NCBI RefSeq assembly: GCF_010672455.1
Contig: NZ_JAAHGO010000012.1
Coordinates: 133,455 to 197,454 of the forward strand
Direction of reading: 5' to 3'
Source of the DNA: Okeania sp. SIO2C9
GTDB lineage: Bacteria > Cyanobacteriota > Cyanobacteriia > Cyanobacteriales > Microcoleaceae
DNA: 64,000 nucleotides
Shown: positions 9,965 to 18,728 of the stretch, one piece after another
Layout: each line of letters begins with the position of its first letter
How positions within the stretch are numbered: the first letter of the stretch is position 1
Notes under the pieces: generated by a model
The model's database searches: none
Seen by the model: only the letters and a program-made list of their open reading frames with translations
What the model was told of the DNA's origin: nothing
Program-made: the position numbers and the translations under genes

Positions 9965-10131
9965 TCACTCAGTATTATTTCTGAGAGATTTAGTAATCAT
10001 ATTTGACTTTATTTTTGTCTTCTTAAGTATCTTCAATATAAGATATAATCCAGAGCTAAACTTCACCCATGTAGCTATTTTAGCATCGCCTAATTTAGGT
10101 GATTTTTCTGCTTGAGTAACAACAGATAATA
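9965..10131 (-). pseudogene. C-terminal gene remnant upstream of the kinase, unknown family
   Basis: An open stretch ending at a TGA near 9965 encodes KSPKLGDAKIATWVKFSSGL and then YLILKILKKTKIKSNMITKS. The duplicated region upstream of the second kinase (about 12960-13230) encodes a similar tail (VKFSSGLYLILKMFKKT) with mostly conservative changes but has an extra out-of-frame segment. No start codon is visible. It may be the end of a gene lost during duplication. Confidence 0.4.
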
Positions 10132-10401
10132 CTAATTATTTAATTTCATCTTTATGCTTATATAGATATAGAGAAGAAAAACTATATTGCTATATATATA
10201 GCGCTACGCGCTAGGTAACAATAGACTTTGAAAGAGTTCCAGGATGTAGAAATGTCAAGTGCCAATATACGTAGTGCTATATGTAGTGTTTCAACCCTTA
10301 AAATGGAAAATTATGGCTCATTTTTGCTGAATAAATGTAGAGCTCTGAGTCATTTAGTCTCTAAGAATTTTCAGTAGTTTCTCTCAAAACGGGATTTCGG
10401 A

Positions 10402-11090
10402 GATTAACGCTAAATATAGAGAAGAAAAACTATAGTGCTATATATATGTGGTGTTTGAATCTCTAAAATCGAAAATCCTGACATCTTTTTACTCATTTGG
10501 CTCAATATAGAATTAGTCTATAGGCAAATATATGAGCCGATATCCAGGAATTATAAGATTAACGCTAGATATAGAGAAGAAAAACTATAGTGCTATATAT
10601 ATGTAGTGTTTGAATCTCTAAAATCGAAAATCCTGACATCTTTTTACTCATTTGGCTCAATATAGAATTAGTCTATAGGCAAATATATGAGCTTATCTCC
10701 AGAAATTTCGAGATTAAAGCTAAATATAGAGAACAAAAACTATAGTGCTATATATATGTAGTGTTTGAATGGTGAAAATCCAAAATCCTGACACATTTTT
10801 ACTCATTTGGCTCAAATAGAATTAGTCTATAGGCAAATATATGAACTTATCCCCAGAAATTTCGAGATTAACGCTAAATATAGAGAACAAAAAATATAGT
10901 GCTATATATATGTAGTGTTTGAATGGTGAAAATCCAAAATCCTGACACATTTTTACTCATTTGGCTCAATATAGAATTAGTCTATAGGCAAATATATGAA
11001 CTTATCCCCAGAAATTTCGAGATTAACGCTAAATATAGAGAACAAAAACTATAGTGCTATATATATGTAGTGTTTTAGCGACTCAAATAG
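10402..11090. repeat. Tandem array, period about 155 bp, over 4 units
   Basis: Units begin at 10402, 10557, 10712, 10866 and 11021 with GATTAACGCTAAATATAGAG. Each contains AACTATAGTGCTATATATA followed by TGTAGTGTTTGAAT, then GACATCTTTTTACTCATTTG and TAGTCTATAGGCAAATATAT. The spacing of 154-155 bp is very regular. A diverged relative precedes it (10190-10401) and another lies near 7885-7960. There is no gene. The repeated ACTATAGTGC motif also occurs at 52.7-53.6 kb. It is not CRISPR-like because whole units repeat without unique spacers. Confidence 0.9.
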
Positions 11091-11137
11091 AAAATCCTCA
11101 CTCTTTTTTGCTGAGTAAATTTAGAGGTCTGAGCAAT

Positions 11138-11183
11138 TTACCGAAAAATTGGGTTTAAAGCCTCGCCCTTGTAGGGCGACTTT
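11138..11183 (+). repeat. HBR 5' fragment (copy E)
   Basis: It shows TTACCGAAAAATTGGGTTTA and a short hairpin (CGCCCTTGTAGGGCG), then breaks off where the IS605-type remnant begins. Confidence 0.6.
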
Positions 11184-11237
11184 TTATTTGATTTGCAAGT
11201 GAATTGGATATATGCTAAACTGTTATTAGTTGCCGGG

Positions 11238-11377
11238 GGGCACTCGGAAACTCTAAACGGACGTGGAGGGAAGCATCAGACTACCGCCAAGGAAGCAGCA
11301 CCCTGTGAAGCGTCAACCCGCCGAAGAGCTACGGCTAAGTAGGAATCCCCGCGCCTTTAGGCCGGGGAGGATGTCAA
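11238..11377 (+). mobile_element. IS200/IS605-type right end with TnpB tail / omega-RNA-like segment
   Basis: A frame from 11238 to the TAG at 11340-11342 encodes GHSETLNGRGGKHQTTAKEA and then APCEASTRRRATAK. To my recollection this resembles the C-terminal tail of cyanobacterial TnpB (OrfB) proteins. It runs straight into GGAATCCCCGCG, the hairpin CCCCGCGCCTTTAGGCCGGGG (11347-11367) and GATGTCAA, the usual right end of such elements. In IS605 systems the same stretch forms the 3' scaffold of the TnpB guide (omega) RNA. The rest of tnpB and any tnpA are missing, so this is a remnant or a solo RNA-bearing end. Its GC content is clearly higher than the surroundings. Confidence 0.65.
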
Positions 11378-11516
11378 TGCCCAATCATTTTTAGTAGTTT
11401 CTATTGGTATAGAAGTCTAAGAAAAGGGAGCAGGCACATCAAAAGCTCTAAACTCAGGCAACACAAAATTTTCCCTTCTTCCTTCTTCCCTCTTCCTTCT
11501 TCCTTATCAAAACATT

Positions 11517-12887
11517 TCAAGTTGGTATTTCAATAACAAATTCCGCTCCTTTTTCAGCAGAAGAAATGCATTTTATTCTCCCTTCATGTTGTTCAACAAT
11601 AATTTGATAACTGATTGATAGTCCTAAACCTGTGCCTTGACTGACTGGTTTAGTTGTAAAAAAGGGGTCGAATATTTTAGAGCAATTTTCCTCTGTTATA
11701 CCTAAACCATTATCAGAAATATAAATCCCGAGCCAATCATTTTCTAATTTTTCTGTTCTGATAGAAATTTTTGGTTGTTCTTCTCCAAATTTATTCTGAG
11801 AAAATTTTATTTCTAGCGCATCAATAGCATTATTCATAATGTTCATTATTGCTTGCTTTAATGCATTAGGATAACAATTAACTAGAGGTAGATCGCCATA
11901 ATCTTGAATGACTGTAATATGAAACAATGGATTTTGTAAACGGGATTGAATAATTAGTAAGATACTGTCAATAATTACATGAATATCTACAGGTATTACT
12001 TTTGCTCTATCTAAGCGGGAGAAAACTTGCAATGATTTAACAATTTTACTAATACGGTTTGCCCCTCCTTCCATTGAATCTAATAACTTGGGTAAATCTT
12101 CCTCAATATAATCCAATTCAATTTCTTTAATTTTGTTTGTAACTTCATCAGGTAAATTTGAATAATTTTGATGCAAAATATTAGCTAAATCTAATAAATC
12201 TTTCGTATAGTCATCAATGTGATTTAAATTACCCACAATAAAGGTTACAGGATTATTAATCTCATGAGCAACTCCGGCAACCATTTCTCCCAAACTAGAC
12301 ATTTTTTCTGCCTGAATAAGTTGAGCTTGAGTTTTTTTCAATTTTTCCAGAGTTTCTTGTAAATAAGTATTTTGTTGTTTTAAAGCTTTTTCAGCTAATT
12401 GACGCTCAATTTCAGCTGCAGAGCGAGCGGCAAATATTTTTAAGATAGATGTTTGTTGTTCATCATTGTGTTTTAAAGGTTTAGTATCTAAGCCTGCAAT
12501 ATGACCGATATTTTTTCCATGACTATCTACAATAGAAATCCCTAAATAACTTTCAGCTTGCAAAGTTAATAAATCTTGATCTTCTGGGAAAAGTTGTTGA
12601 ATTGAATCGTGATAAATTTGCAGACCTGTTTCATAAACGTTACTACAGGGAGTTCCTTCTAGATAGTATTGAAAGTTAGGTATAAATCTGTCTCCTGACC
12701 AAAAAGCTAATACCCTAACTTCTGGTCGATCGCTGTCTAGACATTCTGTAATAAATCCATATTTTATTTGCAAAACTTGAGCCAGATATTGAGCACAAGC
12801 CTGAAAAAATTCTTCACCAATTTTAGATGCAATTCCTGCAACAATAAGTTTGAGATTATATTCCGACTCAAAATCATGATTTTTCAT
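11517..12887 (-). CDS. GAF-domain sensor histidine kinase (paralogue 2)
   Basis: It has the same 456-residue layout as the kinase at 8514-9884: GAF-like sensor (about 10-165), coiled coil, H208 in MVAGVAHEINNPVTF, N box MNIMNNAIDALE, G1 ISDNGLGI, F box FDPFFTTKPVSQG and G2 GTGLGLSISYQII. All catalytic motifs are kept. Differences cluster in the sensor domain (for example GFITECLDSDRPEVRVLAFW) and in the helices after the H box, suggesting the two copies may respond to different inputs or partners. No receiver gene is adjacent. Homologous flanks on both sides (downstream 11400-11470 matches 8380-8470; upstream 12888-13240 matches 9885-10140) show a duplicated block of about 1.8 kb. Confidence 0.93.
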   Translation of the reverse strand: MKNHDFESEYNLKLIVAGIASKIGEEFFQACAQYLAQVLQIKYGFITECLDSDRPEVRVLAFWSGDRFIPNFQYYLEGTPCSNVYETGLQIYHDSIQQLFPEDQDLLTLQAESYLGISIVDSHGKNIGHIAGLDTKPLKHNDEQQTSILKIFAARSAAEIERQLAEKALKQQNTYLQETLEKLKKTQAQLIQAEKMSSLGEMVAGVAHEINNPVTFIVGNLNHIDDYTKDLLDLANILHQNYSNLPDEVTNKIKEIELDYIEEDLPKLLDSMEGGANRISKIVKSLQVFSRLDRAKVIPVDIHVIIDSILLIIQSRLQNPLFHITVIQDYGDLPLVNCYPNALKQAIMNIMNNAIDALEIKFSQNKFGEEQPKISIRTEKLENDWLGIYISDNGLGITEENCSKIFDPFFTTKPVSQGTGLGLSISYQIIVEQHEGRIKCISSAEKGAEFVIEIPT

Positions 12888-13236
12888 TACATTATTATAT
12901 TATTCTAGATGTTTATATGTATATTTATCTTGATATGTAAATTATACTTCGACTATTTATTCAAGTTGATTAAGTATTAGTTCTGAGATATTTAGTAATC
13001 ATGTTTGAGTCGATCATTGTCTTTTTAAACATTTTCAATATAAGATATAATCCAGAGCTAAACTTCACCCGTATAGTTATTTTTTCATCGCCTGATTGGG
13101 TGATATAAAAGCTGAGAACCTTGAGATATAAACTATTATTATGTTGATTTAAAAATTCTATTAACTTGTTCTAGATAAAATCCTAATTTAGGTGATTTTT
13201 CTACTCGAGTCGCGACAGATAATACCAATTATCTAA

Positions 13237-13433
13237 TGGAACTTACACGGTCGTAGAGTCATAAAATAGTCCTAAATATATTACAGGTAGAGAGTTTCAC
13301 ATCAAAAAGGTATAATTCCTTCGCAAGCAAGGGTTACAGCCATTTTTAGGGCATTGACGTAATTGCCTTATTATATATAGACTTTTCCTACGGAATGCTA
13401 CGCAAATAGGCATTTTTTAACCAGAAAATGTGT
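13237..13433 (-). mobile_element. M3 MITE, degenerate copy
   Basis: Read on the minus strand it matches the M3 copies at 15391 and 52784: it keeps GTAATTGCC/CAATGCCC, AAAATGGCTG and CTTTTTGATGTGAAA landmarks and the terminal TGGAACTTACAC. A small insert (CTACGGAATGCTACGCAAAT) lies near its far end. Confidence 0.6.
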
Positions 13434-13434
13434 A

Positions 13435-13610
13435 ATATCAAATCCGGTTAAACAGTTATAGATTGCTTAAGTAAGGAGGACTCAGGTAGGGGACTCGTCG
13501 GATTGGCGACGTACAGGAGGATCGAGTCAGGAAGAGAGAGAATCACAAAAATGAGCGTATTTATGACGATTGAAGAATTTTTTTATGTCCAATTAAACGG
13601 ATTTGATATC
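13435..13610. mobile_element. M4 MITE
   Basis: Inverted ends ATATCAAATCCGGTT and AACGGATTTGATAT bound about 175 bp with no gene. Other copies are at 35094, 35387 and 37356. Confidence 0.65.
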
Positions 13611-13729
13611 AGTACCACTAATTTCATGTCAATGTTTAATTGAATACTTAAAATATAATCATCACTGAAATTTGCTATAATCCAAGGATTTAATATTTTG
13701 CCTAAAAATAAAATATAAGATTAAAAAAA

Positions 13730-14116
13730 ATGATACTTGAAGAAATTTTTCCCTTTAGATTGGCCATTGATGCCACAGCGATCGCAGGTGCATCTCTCTG
13801 GTCTTTGGCCTTATATTGGGGTTTTTCCCCTCTGAGTGAGTGGGTGACGTTACAACTTAATCGTTGGTTTAATTTTGCAGAAAGAGCGTTGTATACATCT
13901 GAGAAAGAATTTGAAAAGACCCGTAAAGCAAGAGAGTCTCAGAATGCTTTTTATGCTTCTATTTTTAGTATTGTGCCTTTTTTAATTGTAGGAAGTTTGT
14001 GCAATTGGGGTGTAGAAGTTGGTTTAGATAAAAGTTGGTCAATTAGTATTGGGATAATTGTTTGTGTAATCTGCGGTGTTTATGAGTTGGGAAGAAGAGA
14101 TAGTAAATCTTCTTAA
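13730..14116 (+). CDS. Conserved hypothetical membrane protein
   Basis: The 128-residue protein has hydrophobic stretches at about 12-30 (AIDATAIAGASLWSLALYW), 82-98 (FYASIFSIVPFLIVGSL) and 103-121 (WSISIGIIVCVICGVYEL). A charged, probably cytoplasmic, segment (RALYTSEKEFEKTRKARESQ) separates the first from the others. It contains one HIP1 site. I do not recognise a characterised family. It stands alone on the plus strand between repeats; the ATG at 13730 is the only reasonable start. Confidence 0.75.
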   Translation: MILEEIFPFRLAIDATAIAGASLWSLALYWGFSPLSEWVTLQLNRWFNFAERALYTSEKEFEKTRKARESQNAFYASIFSIVPFLIVGSLCNWGVEVGLDKSWSISIGIIVCVICGVYELGRRDSKSS

Positions 14117-14147
14117 GTAAGACTTCTTGCAGAAGTCAGGCAATAGT

Positions 14148-14292
14148 TTAATAATTAATAATTAATAATTAATAATTAATAATTAATAATTAATAATTAC
14201 CTATCCTTGAAAGTGGATAGGATTGACTAAAAGGAAAAAATTTTCTTGTTTCTCCTTTAATGGAGAGGCTTTTTACCTTAGTTATTCGGTAA
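14148..14292 (-). repeat. HBR repeat, copy F (short form)
   Basis: On the minus strand it starts TTACCGAATAACTAAGG and ends in at least six TAATTAT heptamers. It has no internal module. Confidence 0.85.
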
Positions 14293-14396
14293 TATGAGGA
14301 GCAGCATAGGAAACAAGTAAAAAATATTTACCCCGTCAACTCTACTTCATAATTTTGGAAATTGCTGTAGCTGAATTATTAACCTCTATATATATT

Positions 14397-15056
14397 ATGA
14401 AAATAGACCAAAAGTTTCCTTTTCCTACTGATGTAGAAACAGCGATCGCTCTGCAACAAAAACTTCGTCATCAAGTAATAACTGAAGACCAATTTGGAAC
14501 TATTAAATATGTAGCTGGTATTGATGTTGGTTATAGTGATTCAGATAAGATTACTCAAGCAGCAGTAGCAGTTTTAAGTTTTCCACAATTGGAATTATTA
14601 GAACAGTCTATAGTTAGACGTCCTACTTCTTTTTCTTATGTTCCTGGGTTATTATCTTTTCGAGAGATACCTGCTATTTTAGATGCTTTAGAAAAGCTAA
14701 ATATTACTCCTGAATTATTGCTTTGTGACGGTCAAGGATTGATTCATCCTCGTAGATTTGGTATAGCTTGTCATTTAGGAATTTTGGTTAATATTCCTAG
14801 TATTGGTGTAGCTAAATCTCACTATATTGGTCAACATAATTCTGTTGGTTTAGAAAGGGGTAATTGGCAACCAATAATAGACGAAGAAGAAGTGATTGGT
14901 GCAGTTGTGAGAACTCGTACTGGAGTTAAGCCAATTTATGTTTCAACTGGTCATAGAATTAGCTTAAAAACTGCCATAAATTATGTGTTGAAATGTACTA
15001 CTAAATATCGGTTGCCTGAAACAACTCGTTGGGCAGATAAATTAGCTTCTAACTAA
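14397..15056 (+). CDS. nfi: Endonuclease V (deoxyinosine 3' endonuclease)
   Basis: Endonuclease V cleaves DNA near deoxyinosine and so starts repair of deaminated adenine. From the ATG at 14397 the protein has 219 residues, close to the family norm. Family motifs carrying the metal-binding acidic residues are visible: [26 protein letters not shown] and [20 protein letters not shown], followed by [12 protein letters not shown] 42 bases upstream is in frame, but the ATG start gives the usual N-terminus ([12 protein letters not shown]). It is a single gene with no co-directional neighbour close by. Confidence 0.93.
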   Translation: MKIDQKFPFPTDVETAIALQQKLRHQVITEDQFGTIKYVAGIDVGYSDSDKITQAAVAVLSFPQLELLEQSIVRRPTSFSYVPGLLSFREIPAILDALEKLNITPELLLCDGQGLIHPRRFGIACHLGILVNIPSIGVAKSHYIGQHNSVGLERGNWQPIIDEEEVIGAVVRTRTGVKPIYVSTGHRISLKTAINYVLKCTTKYRLPETTRWADKLASN

Positions 15057-15390
15057 GAAGGAAGAAGGAAGAAGGAAGAGGGAAGAGGGAAGAAGTAATA
15101 TTATGTCTGGTTAAATACTTATAAATAACTACGGAGGAGTCAGGATTCAGGAGAGAAAAAGAAGGAATAAGGAAGAATAAAATAACCAAAAAAATTGTAC
15201 AGTAAATTCTAAATTAATGTTGTATAGTTAACGGGATAAATATTTTTTGTTTGTTCCCTATCCTGCTCCTTATCTTACCGAATAATTAGGGTTTAAAGCC
15301 TCTTCTTTAAAGTAGAAACAAGCGGTCGAGGGATGGCGAAGTCCCCTCACCATATCCAATAGACCAAGAGAGAAAAAATTTTCCTTTTAG

Positions 15391-15571
15391 TGGTACTTAG
15401 ACATTTTTTGATAGGAAAAATGCGTCAAAGTCAGTCTAGACAAGGGAATTACGTTAAAGCCTGAAAAATGGCTAGAACCCGTGCTTATTCAGGATTTATG
15501 CCTTTTTGACGTGAAAGCCTCTGCCCATCTATAATTTGAGTCTATTTTATGTTTATTTTGTGTAAGTCCCA
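15391..15571 (+). mobile_element. M3 MITE nested in HBR copy G
   Basis: The ends TGGTACTTAGACA and TGTGTAAGTCCCA are inverted repeats. The host HBR reads TTTTAG on the left and TTAGTCAATCC on the right, consistent with a 3-4 bp duplication (TAG or TTAG). The copy at 52784-52965 is its close match. Confidence 0.8.
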
Positions 15572-15607
15572 TTAGTCAATCCTCTCCTTGAAAAGAAGAT
15601 ATAATTA

Positions 15608-15850
15608 GGGCTTGCTGATTAAATCTAAAAGTATTTACAGATAAAGGTTTTAGCCTTTTTGATGCCTTGAAAAAGTGTCTGGTTTTCAGCTCTTCACGCT
15701 CAAAAAGGAGCGTATTTTAGGCTCATAGTTGGGCAGAAAAATCAAGGGACAAAACTTAGCTCCTACCTCCTCTAAATTCCCTTTTCTCATGTCTCCTGTC
15801 TCCTATCTCCTGTCTCCTACCCTCACCCATAAGACTTTTTCAGCAAACCC
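15608..15850 (+). mobile_element. M1 MITE nested in HBR copy G
   Basis: The ends GGGCTTGCTGATTAAAT and ACTTTTTCAGCAAACCC match M1. TAATTA flanks both sides (15602-15607 and 15851-15856). It includes GGAGACA-type tandem repeats (as TGTCTCC) and no gene. Confidence 0.85.
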
Positions 15851-15941
15851 TAATTATTAATTATTAATTATTAATTATTAATTGTTAAACTATTCCTACA
15901 ATTGTTCAATCCTTAAATAGTTAAATAGTTAAAAATATACT

Positions 15942-17081
15942 GTGGAAATAAAATATGCTCTTGTTCATGAATGGTTAACACCTAAAGCAACTGGTGGTTC
16001 AGAACTGGTTGTTAAAGAAATTATCCAGCATATTAATGCCGATTTATATGCTTTAATTGATTTTGAATCTAGCAATCCTGAAAGTTATCTTTATCAACGT
16101 AAAATAGGCAAAACATTTTTACAACATTTGCCTTTAGCTCGTAACGGAGTACAAAAATATTTACCTCTATTACCAATAGCAATTGAACAATTAGACTTGC
16201 GAGAATATGATGTAATTTTATCTTCCTCTCATGCAGTGGCTAAAGCTGTTATTACTACACCCTATCAACTGCATATTTGTTATTGTCATACTCCTATGCG
16301 TTATGCTTGGGATTTAACTTTTGACTATCTAAATAGTAGTAAATTAGGTAAAGGTATCCCTGGTATTTTTACTAGATATCTTTTACATAGACTCAGGGAA
16401 TGGGATGTAATTTCTGCTAACCGAGTAGACTATTTTATTGCTAATTCTCAACATACCGCCCGCAGAATTTGGCGTTGTTATCGACGTGAAGCAGAAGTAA
16501 TTTATCCGCCAGTAAATGTGGAAAAGTTTCCTTTTCAATCTCAGAAACAAGATTTTTATCTGACAGTTTGTAGATTAGTGAGTTACAAAAAAATATCTTT
16601 AATTGTCAAAGCTTTTAATCAGTTAGGACGAGATTTAATAGTTATTGGTACGGGTGAAGAATTAAATAAATTACGTCATCTTGCTAAATCTAATGTCAAA
16701 ATTATGGGTTGGCAACCTGAAGAAGTAGTTGCTCAATATATGTCAGAAGCAAAAGGTTTTATTTATGCTGCTTGTGAAGATTTTGGGATGGCTTTAGTAG
16801 AGGCACAAGCTTGTGGTACGCCAGTTATTGCTTATGGGGTTGGTGGAGCGACTGAAACAGTTTTAGATATGAGAAAATATCCAGATTCAGCAACAGGTTT
16901 ATTATTTCCCGAACAAACAGAAAAAGCTTTAGTTGAGGCGGTAGAAAAATTTGAAAATTCTCAGGCATATTTTCAGGCAGAAATTATTAGAAAGCACGCC
17001 TATAAATTTTCTCCAGAAGTATTTCAAAAACGTTATTTAAATTTTGTGGAAAAGTGTTACGAGGGAAAAGGTAATGGGTAA
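15942..17081 (+). CDS. Family 4 glycosyltransferase (GT-B fold)
   Basis: The 379-residue protein starts at a GTG; the N-terminus (KYALVHEWLTPKATGGSELV) is typical of cyanobacterial GT4 enzymes, and no in-frame ATG comes early enough to be better. The acceptor-side half includes ICYCHTPMRYAWDL. The donor-binding half includes VCRLVSYKKISLIVKAF and the E-x7-E motif in CEDFGMALVEAQACGTPV, followed by GVGGATETV. Such enzymes transfer sugars from nucleotide donors in polysaccharide or lipopolysaccharide synthesis; the exact substrate cannot be read from sequence. It stands alone, bounded upstream by repeat copy G. Confidence 0.9.
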   Translation: MEIKYALVHEWLTPKATGGSELVVKEIIQHINADLYALIDFESSNPESYLYQRKIGKTFLQHLPLARNGVQKYLPLLPIAIEQLDLREYDVILSSSHAVAKAVITTPYQLHICYCHTPMRYAWDLTFDYLNSSKLGKGIPGIFTRYLLHRLREWDVISANRVDYFIANSQHTARRIWRCYRREAEVIYPPVNVEKFPFQSQKQDFYLTVCRLVSYKKISLIVKAFNQLGRDLIVIGTGEELNKLRHLAKSNVKIMGWQPEEVVAQYMSEAKGFIYAACEDFGMALVEAQACGTPVIAYGVGGATETVLDMRKYPDSATGLLFPEQTEKALVEAVEKFENSQAYFQAEIIRKHAYKFSPEVFQKRYLNFVEKCYEGKGNG

Positions 17082-17130
17082 CGAGCAAAATATTTATTAT
17101 CATAAAAATCAAATTAGAGACTGTTGGTCA

Positions 17131-17252
17131 TTTCAGTTATCAGTTATCAGTTATCAGTTATCAGTACCTCTGCAATAAGGAGGCAAGAAAATACGGAATT
17201 CTCTTTTTTTTCCCTTAAAAGGGGGAGCTTTAGACCACGATTTTTGGGTTAA
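17131..17252 (-). repeat. HBR-related repeat with TTATCAG heptamers
   Basis: Tandem TTATCAG heptamers lead into TACCTCTGCAATAAGGAGG and CCCTTAAAAGGGGGAG, ending GATTTTTGGGTTAA. The layout matches HBR but the heptamer is different. A close relative is at 18729-18833. Confidence 0.6.
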
Positions 17253-17321
17253 ATAACTATTAATAAACTTGTTGTTCGACTCCTATTGAACAAATTTGCT
17301 TTTGAATTAAAAATAGAAAAA

Positions 17322-17738
17322 ATGGCAGCAAAAGATATTTTCCATGAAGCCGTAAAACGAGCTTTAGAGAAAGACCAATTGATTATTACCAAAGAGCCAC
17401 TAGAATTAGAATGGGAAGAAGTTATAGTTAAGATTAATTTAGGTGCGGAAAGATTAATTGCTGCTAATAGAGGCAACGAAAAAATTGCTGTGGAAATTAA
17501 AAGCTTTGTCAGTATATCTGCTATCAGTAGTTTTCATACTGCTTTAGGCCAGTTTTTGAACTACCGCATTATGCTAGAAGTGAATGACCCAGAAAGGTTG
17601 CTTTATCTAGCAGTTCCTGTTGAAGCTTATCAAACTTTTTTTCAGAGTCGTTTAGCTCAGGTGGTAATTAAGCCTTATCAACTTAAACTTATTATTTACA
17701 AACCCAAAACGGAGGAAATTATTCAATGGATAAGTTAG
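17322..17738 (+). CDS. xisH: XisH family protein (nuclease-fold)
   Basis: XisH is named from the Anabaena fdxN element, where xisH and xisI are needed with the recombinase xisF for excision of the element; homologues are widespread and probably have other roles. Starting at the ATG at 17322 (MAAKDIFHEAVKRALEKDQ) the protein has 138 residues, the family norm; upstream in-frame codons to a TTG at 17286 are less likely. The PD-(D/E)XK-like core is visible as KINLGAERLIAANRGNEKI followed by AVEIKSF. It overlaps the xisI gene by 13 bases, so the two are probably translationally coupled. No xisF recombinase is present in the window. Confidence 0.92.
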   Translation: MAAKDIFHEAVKRALEKDQLIITKEPLELEWEEVIVKINLGAERLIAANRGNEKIAVEIKSFVSISAISSFHTALGQFLNYRIMLEVNDPERLLYLAVPVEAYQTFFQSRLAQVVIKPYQLKLIIYKPKTEEIIQWIS

Positions 17739-18061
17739 AAAGTTATCGTTCCTGCATTGAAATTTTGTTAGAAAAGTATGCTCAATTTCAAACTGAAAAT
17801 AAAGAGGTAGAAAATCAACTATTTTTTGACCCAATACGAAATCATTATCAATTTATGCGAGTAGGTTGGAAAGATTTAGAACGAATTTATTATACCGTTT
17901 TACATTTTGATATTAAATATGGAAAAATTTTGCTTCAGCAAAATGCAACGGAGAGTGATGTTGGTCAAGAATTAATAGAAATGGGCGTTGATAAAGAGGA
18001 TATTGTATTAGGGCTACATCCACCTTATAAGCGTCCTTATACAGGCTATGGTGTTGCTTAA
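17726..18061 (+). CDS. xisI: XisI family protein
   Basis: This 111-residue protein matches the XisI family in length and motifs: MDKLESYRSCIEILLEKYA, FFDPIRNHYQFMRVGW, and the C-terminal DIVLGLHPPYKRPYTGYGVA. It is the partner of XisH and starts inside the xisH 3' end. In the Anabaena fdxN system both are accessory excision factors; their biochemical action is not established. A second xisI with the same gene order is at 21744-22082. Confidence 0.93.
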   Translation: MDKLESYRSCIEILLEKYAQFQTENKEVENQLFFDPIRNHYQFMRVGWKDLERIYYTVLHFDIKYGKILLQQNATESDVGQELIEMGVDKEDIVLGLHPPYKRPYTGYGVA

Positions 18062-18112
18062 ATAACCACCTAAAATACACCTAAAATAGAACAAAATTGA
18101 TAATAATTGACT

Positions 18113-18670
18113 ATGAGAACTGTTTTAGATTTAACACCATTAATTACATTAACAAAAGAAGATTTTTATCAACTCTGTCAAGTTAATCCAGACGTACCAT
18201 TAGAACTTAGTCGTAATGGAGAATTGATTATTATCTCGCCTGTAGGTGGAGAAAGTGGTAATCAAGAGGCTAATTTAATTGCTGATGTTATTATTTGGAA
18301 TCGAAAAACTCAGTTAGGATTTGTATTTAGCTCCTCAACAATATTTAATTTACCTGGTGGTGGTAGTCGCTCTCCTGATGTCTCATGGGTAAAACGAGAA
18401 AAATGGGAAGCTTTAACTGTCGATGAAAGGAAAAAGTTTCCGCCTATTTGTCCTGATTTTGTGATTGAATTACGCTCTCCTAGCGTTTGCGCAGCATTCC
18501 GCAGGAATAGATTAAAACCTCTACAAGAAAAAATGAAAGAATATTTAGATTGTGGTTTGAGATTAGGATGGTTAATTAATCCTCAAGATAAAACTGTAGA
18601 AATTTATCGCCCTCAAAAATCTGTGGAAATATTAACTTTACCTGTCTCTTTATCTGGAGAAGATGTTTGA
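18113..18670 (+). CDS. Uma2 family (DUF820) putative endonuclease with in-frame insertion
   Basis: Uma2/DUF820 proteins have a restriction-endonuclease-like fold and are greatly expanded in cyanobacteria; their role is unclear. The core is present: PLELSRNGELIIISPVGGES, SRSPDVSWV and CPDFVIELRSPS, which hold the expected acidic residues. I start it at the ATG at 18113; a TTG two codons upstream is in frame. After ELRSPS the family normally continues with D-R-L-K-P-L-Q; here about seven extra residues (VCAAFRR region) are encoded by TTTGCGCAGCATTCCGCAGGA, a small dispersed repeat seen elsewhere in the window. The frame is kept, so the protein may be made, but the insertion follows a likely active-site strand. 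It lies 45 bases after xisI. Confidence 0.85.
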   Translation: MRTVLDLTPLITLTKEDFYQLCQVNPDVPLELSRNGELIIISPVGGESGNQEANLIADVIIWNRKTQLGFVFSSSTIFNLPGGGSRSPDVSWVKREKWEALTVDERKKFPPICPDFVIELRSPSVCAAFRRNRLKPLQEKMKEYLDCGLRLGWLINPQDKTVEIYRPQKSVEILTLPVSLSGEDV

Positions 18671-18728
18671 CCTGGATTTAATTTATTCATCTAAGCATTC
18701 AGCGGTTAGCTATCAGCTATTAGCTAAT

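Larger units (their letters stand above)
15275..15890 (+). repeat. HBR repeat, copy G, with two different nested MITEs
   Basis: The HBR starts TTACCGAATAATTAGGG and carries a module without the usual small insert (GCGGTCGAGGGATGGCG). It is interrupted at TTTTAG by an M3 element, resumes at TCAATCCTCTCC, is interrupted again at TAATTA by an M1 element, and ends in TTAATTA heptamers near 15890. The segment 15057-15274 has only GGAAGAA simple repeats. Confidence 0.85.

Noticed and set aside
10402..11090. Possible CRISPR array
   Set aside because: Whole 155-bp units repeat; there are no short repeats alternating with unique spacers and no cas genes.
17249..17476. 75-codon antisense frame over xisH
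   Set aside because: It lies opposite well-supported xisH coding sequence.
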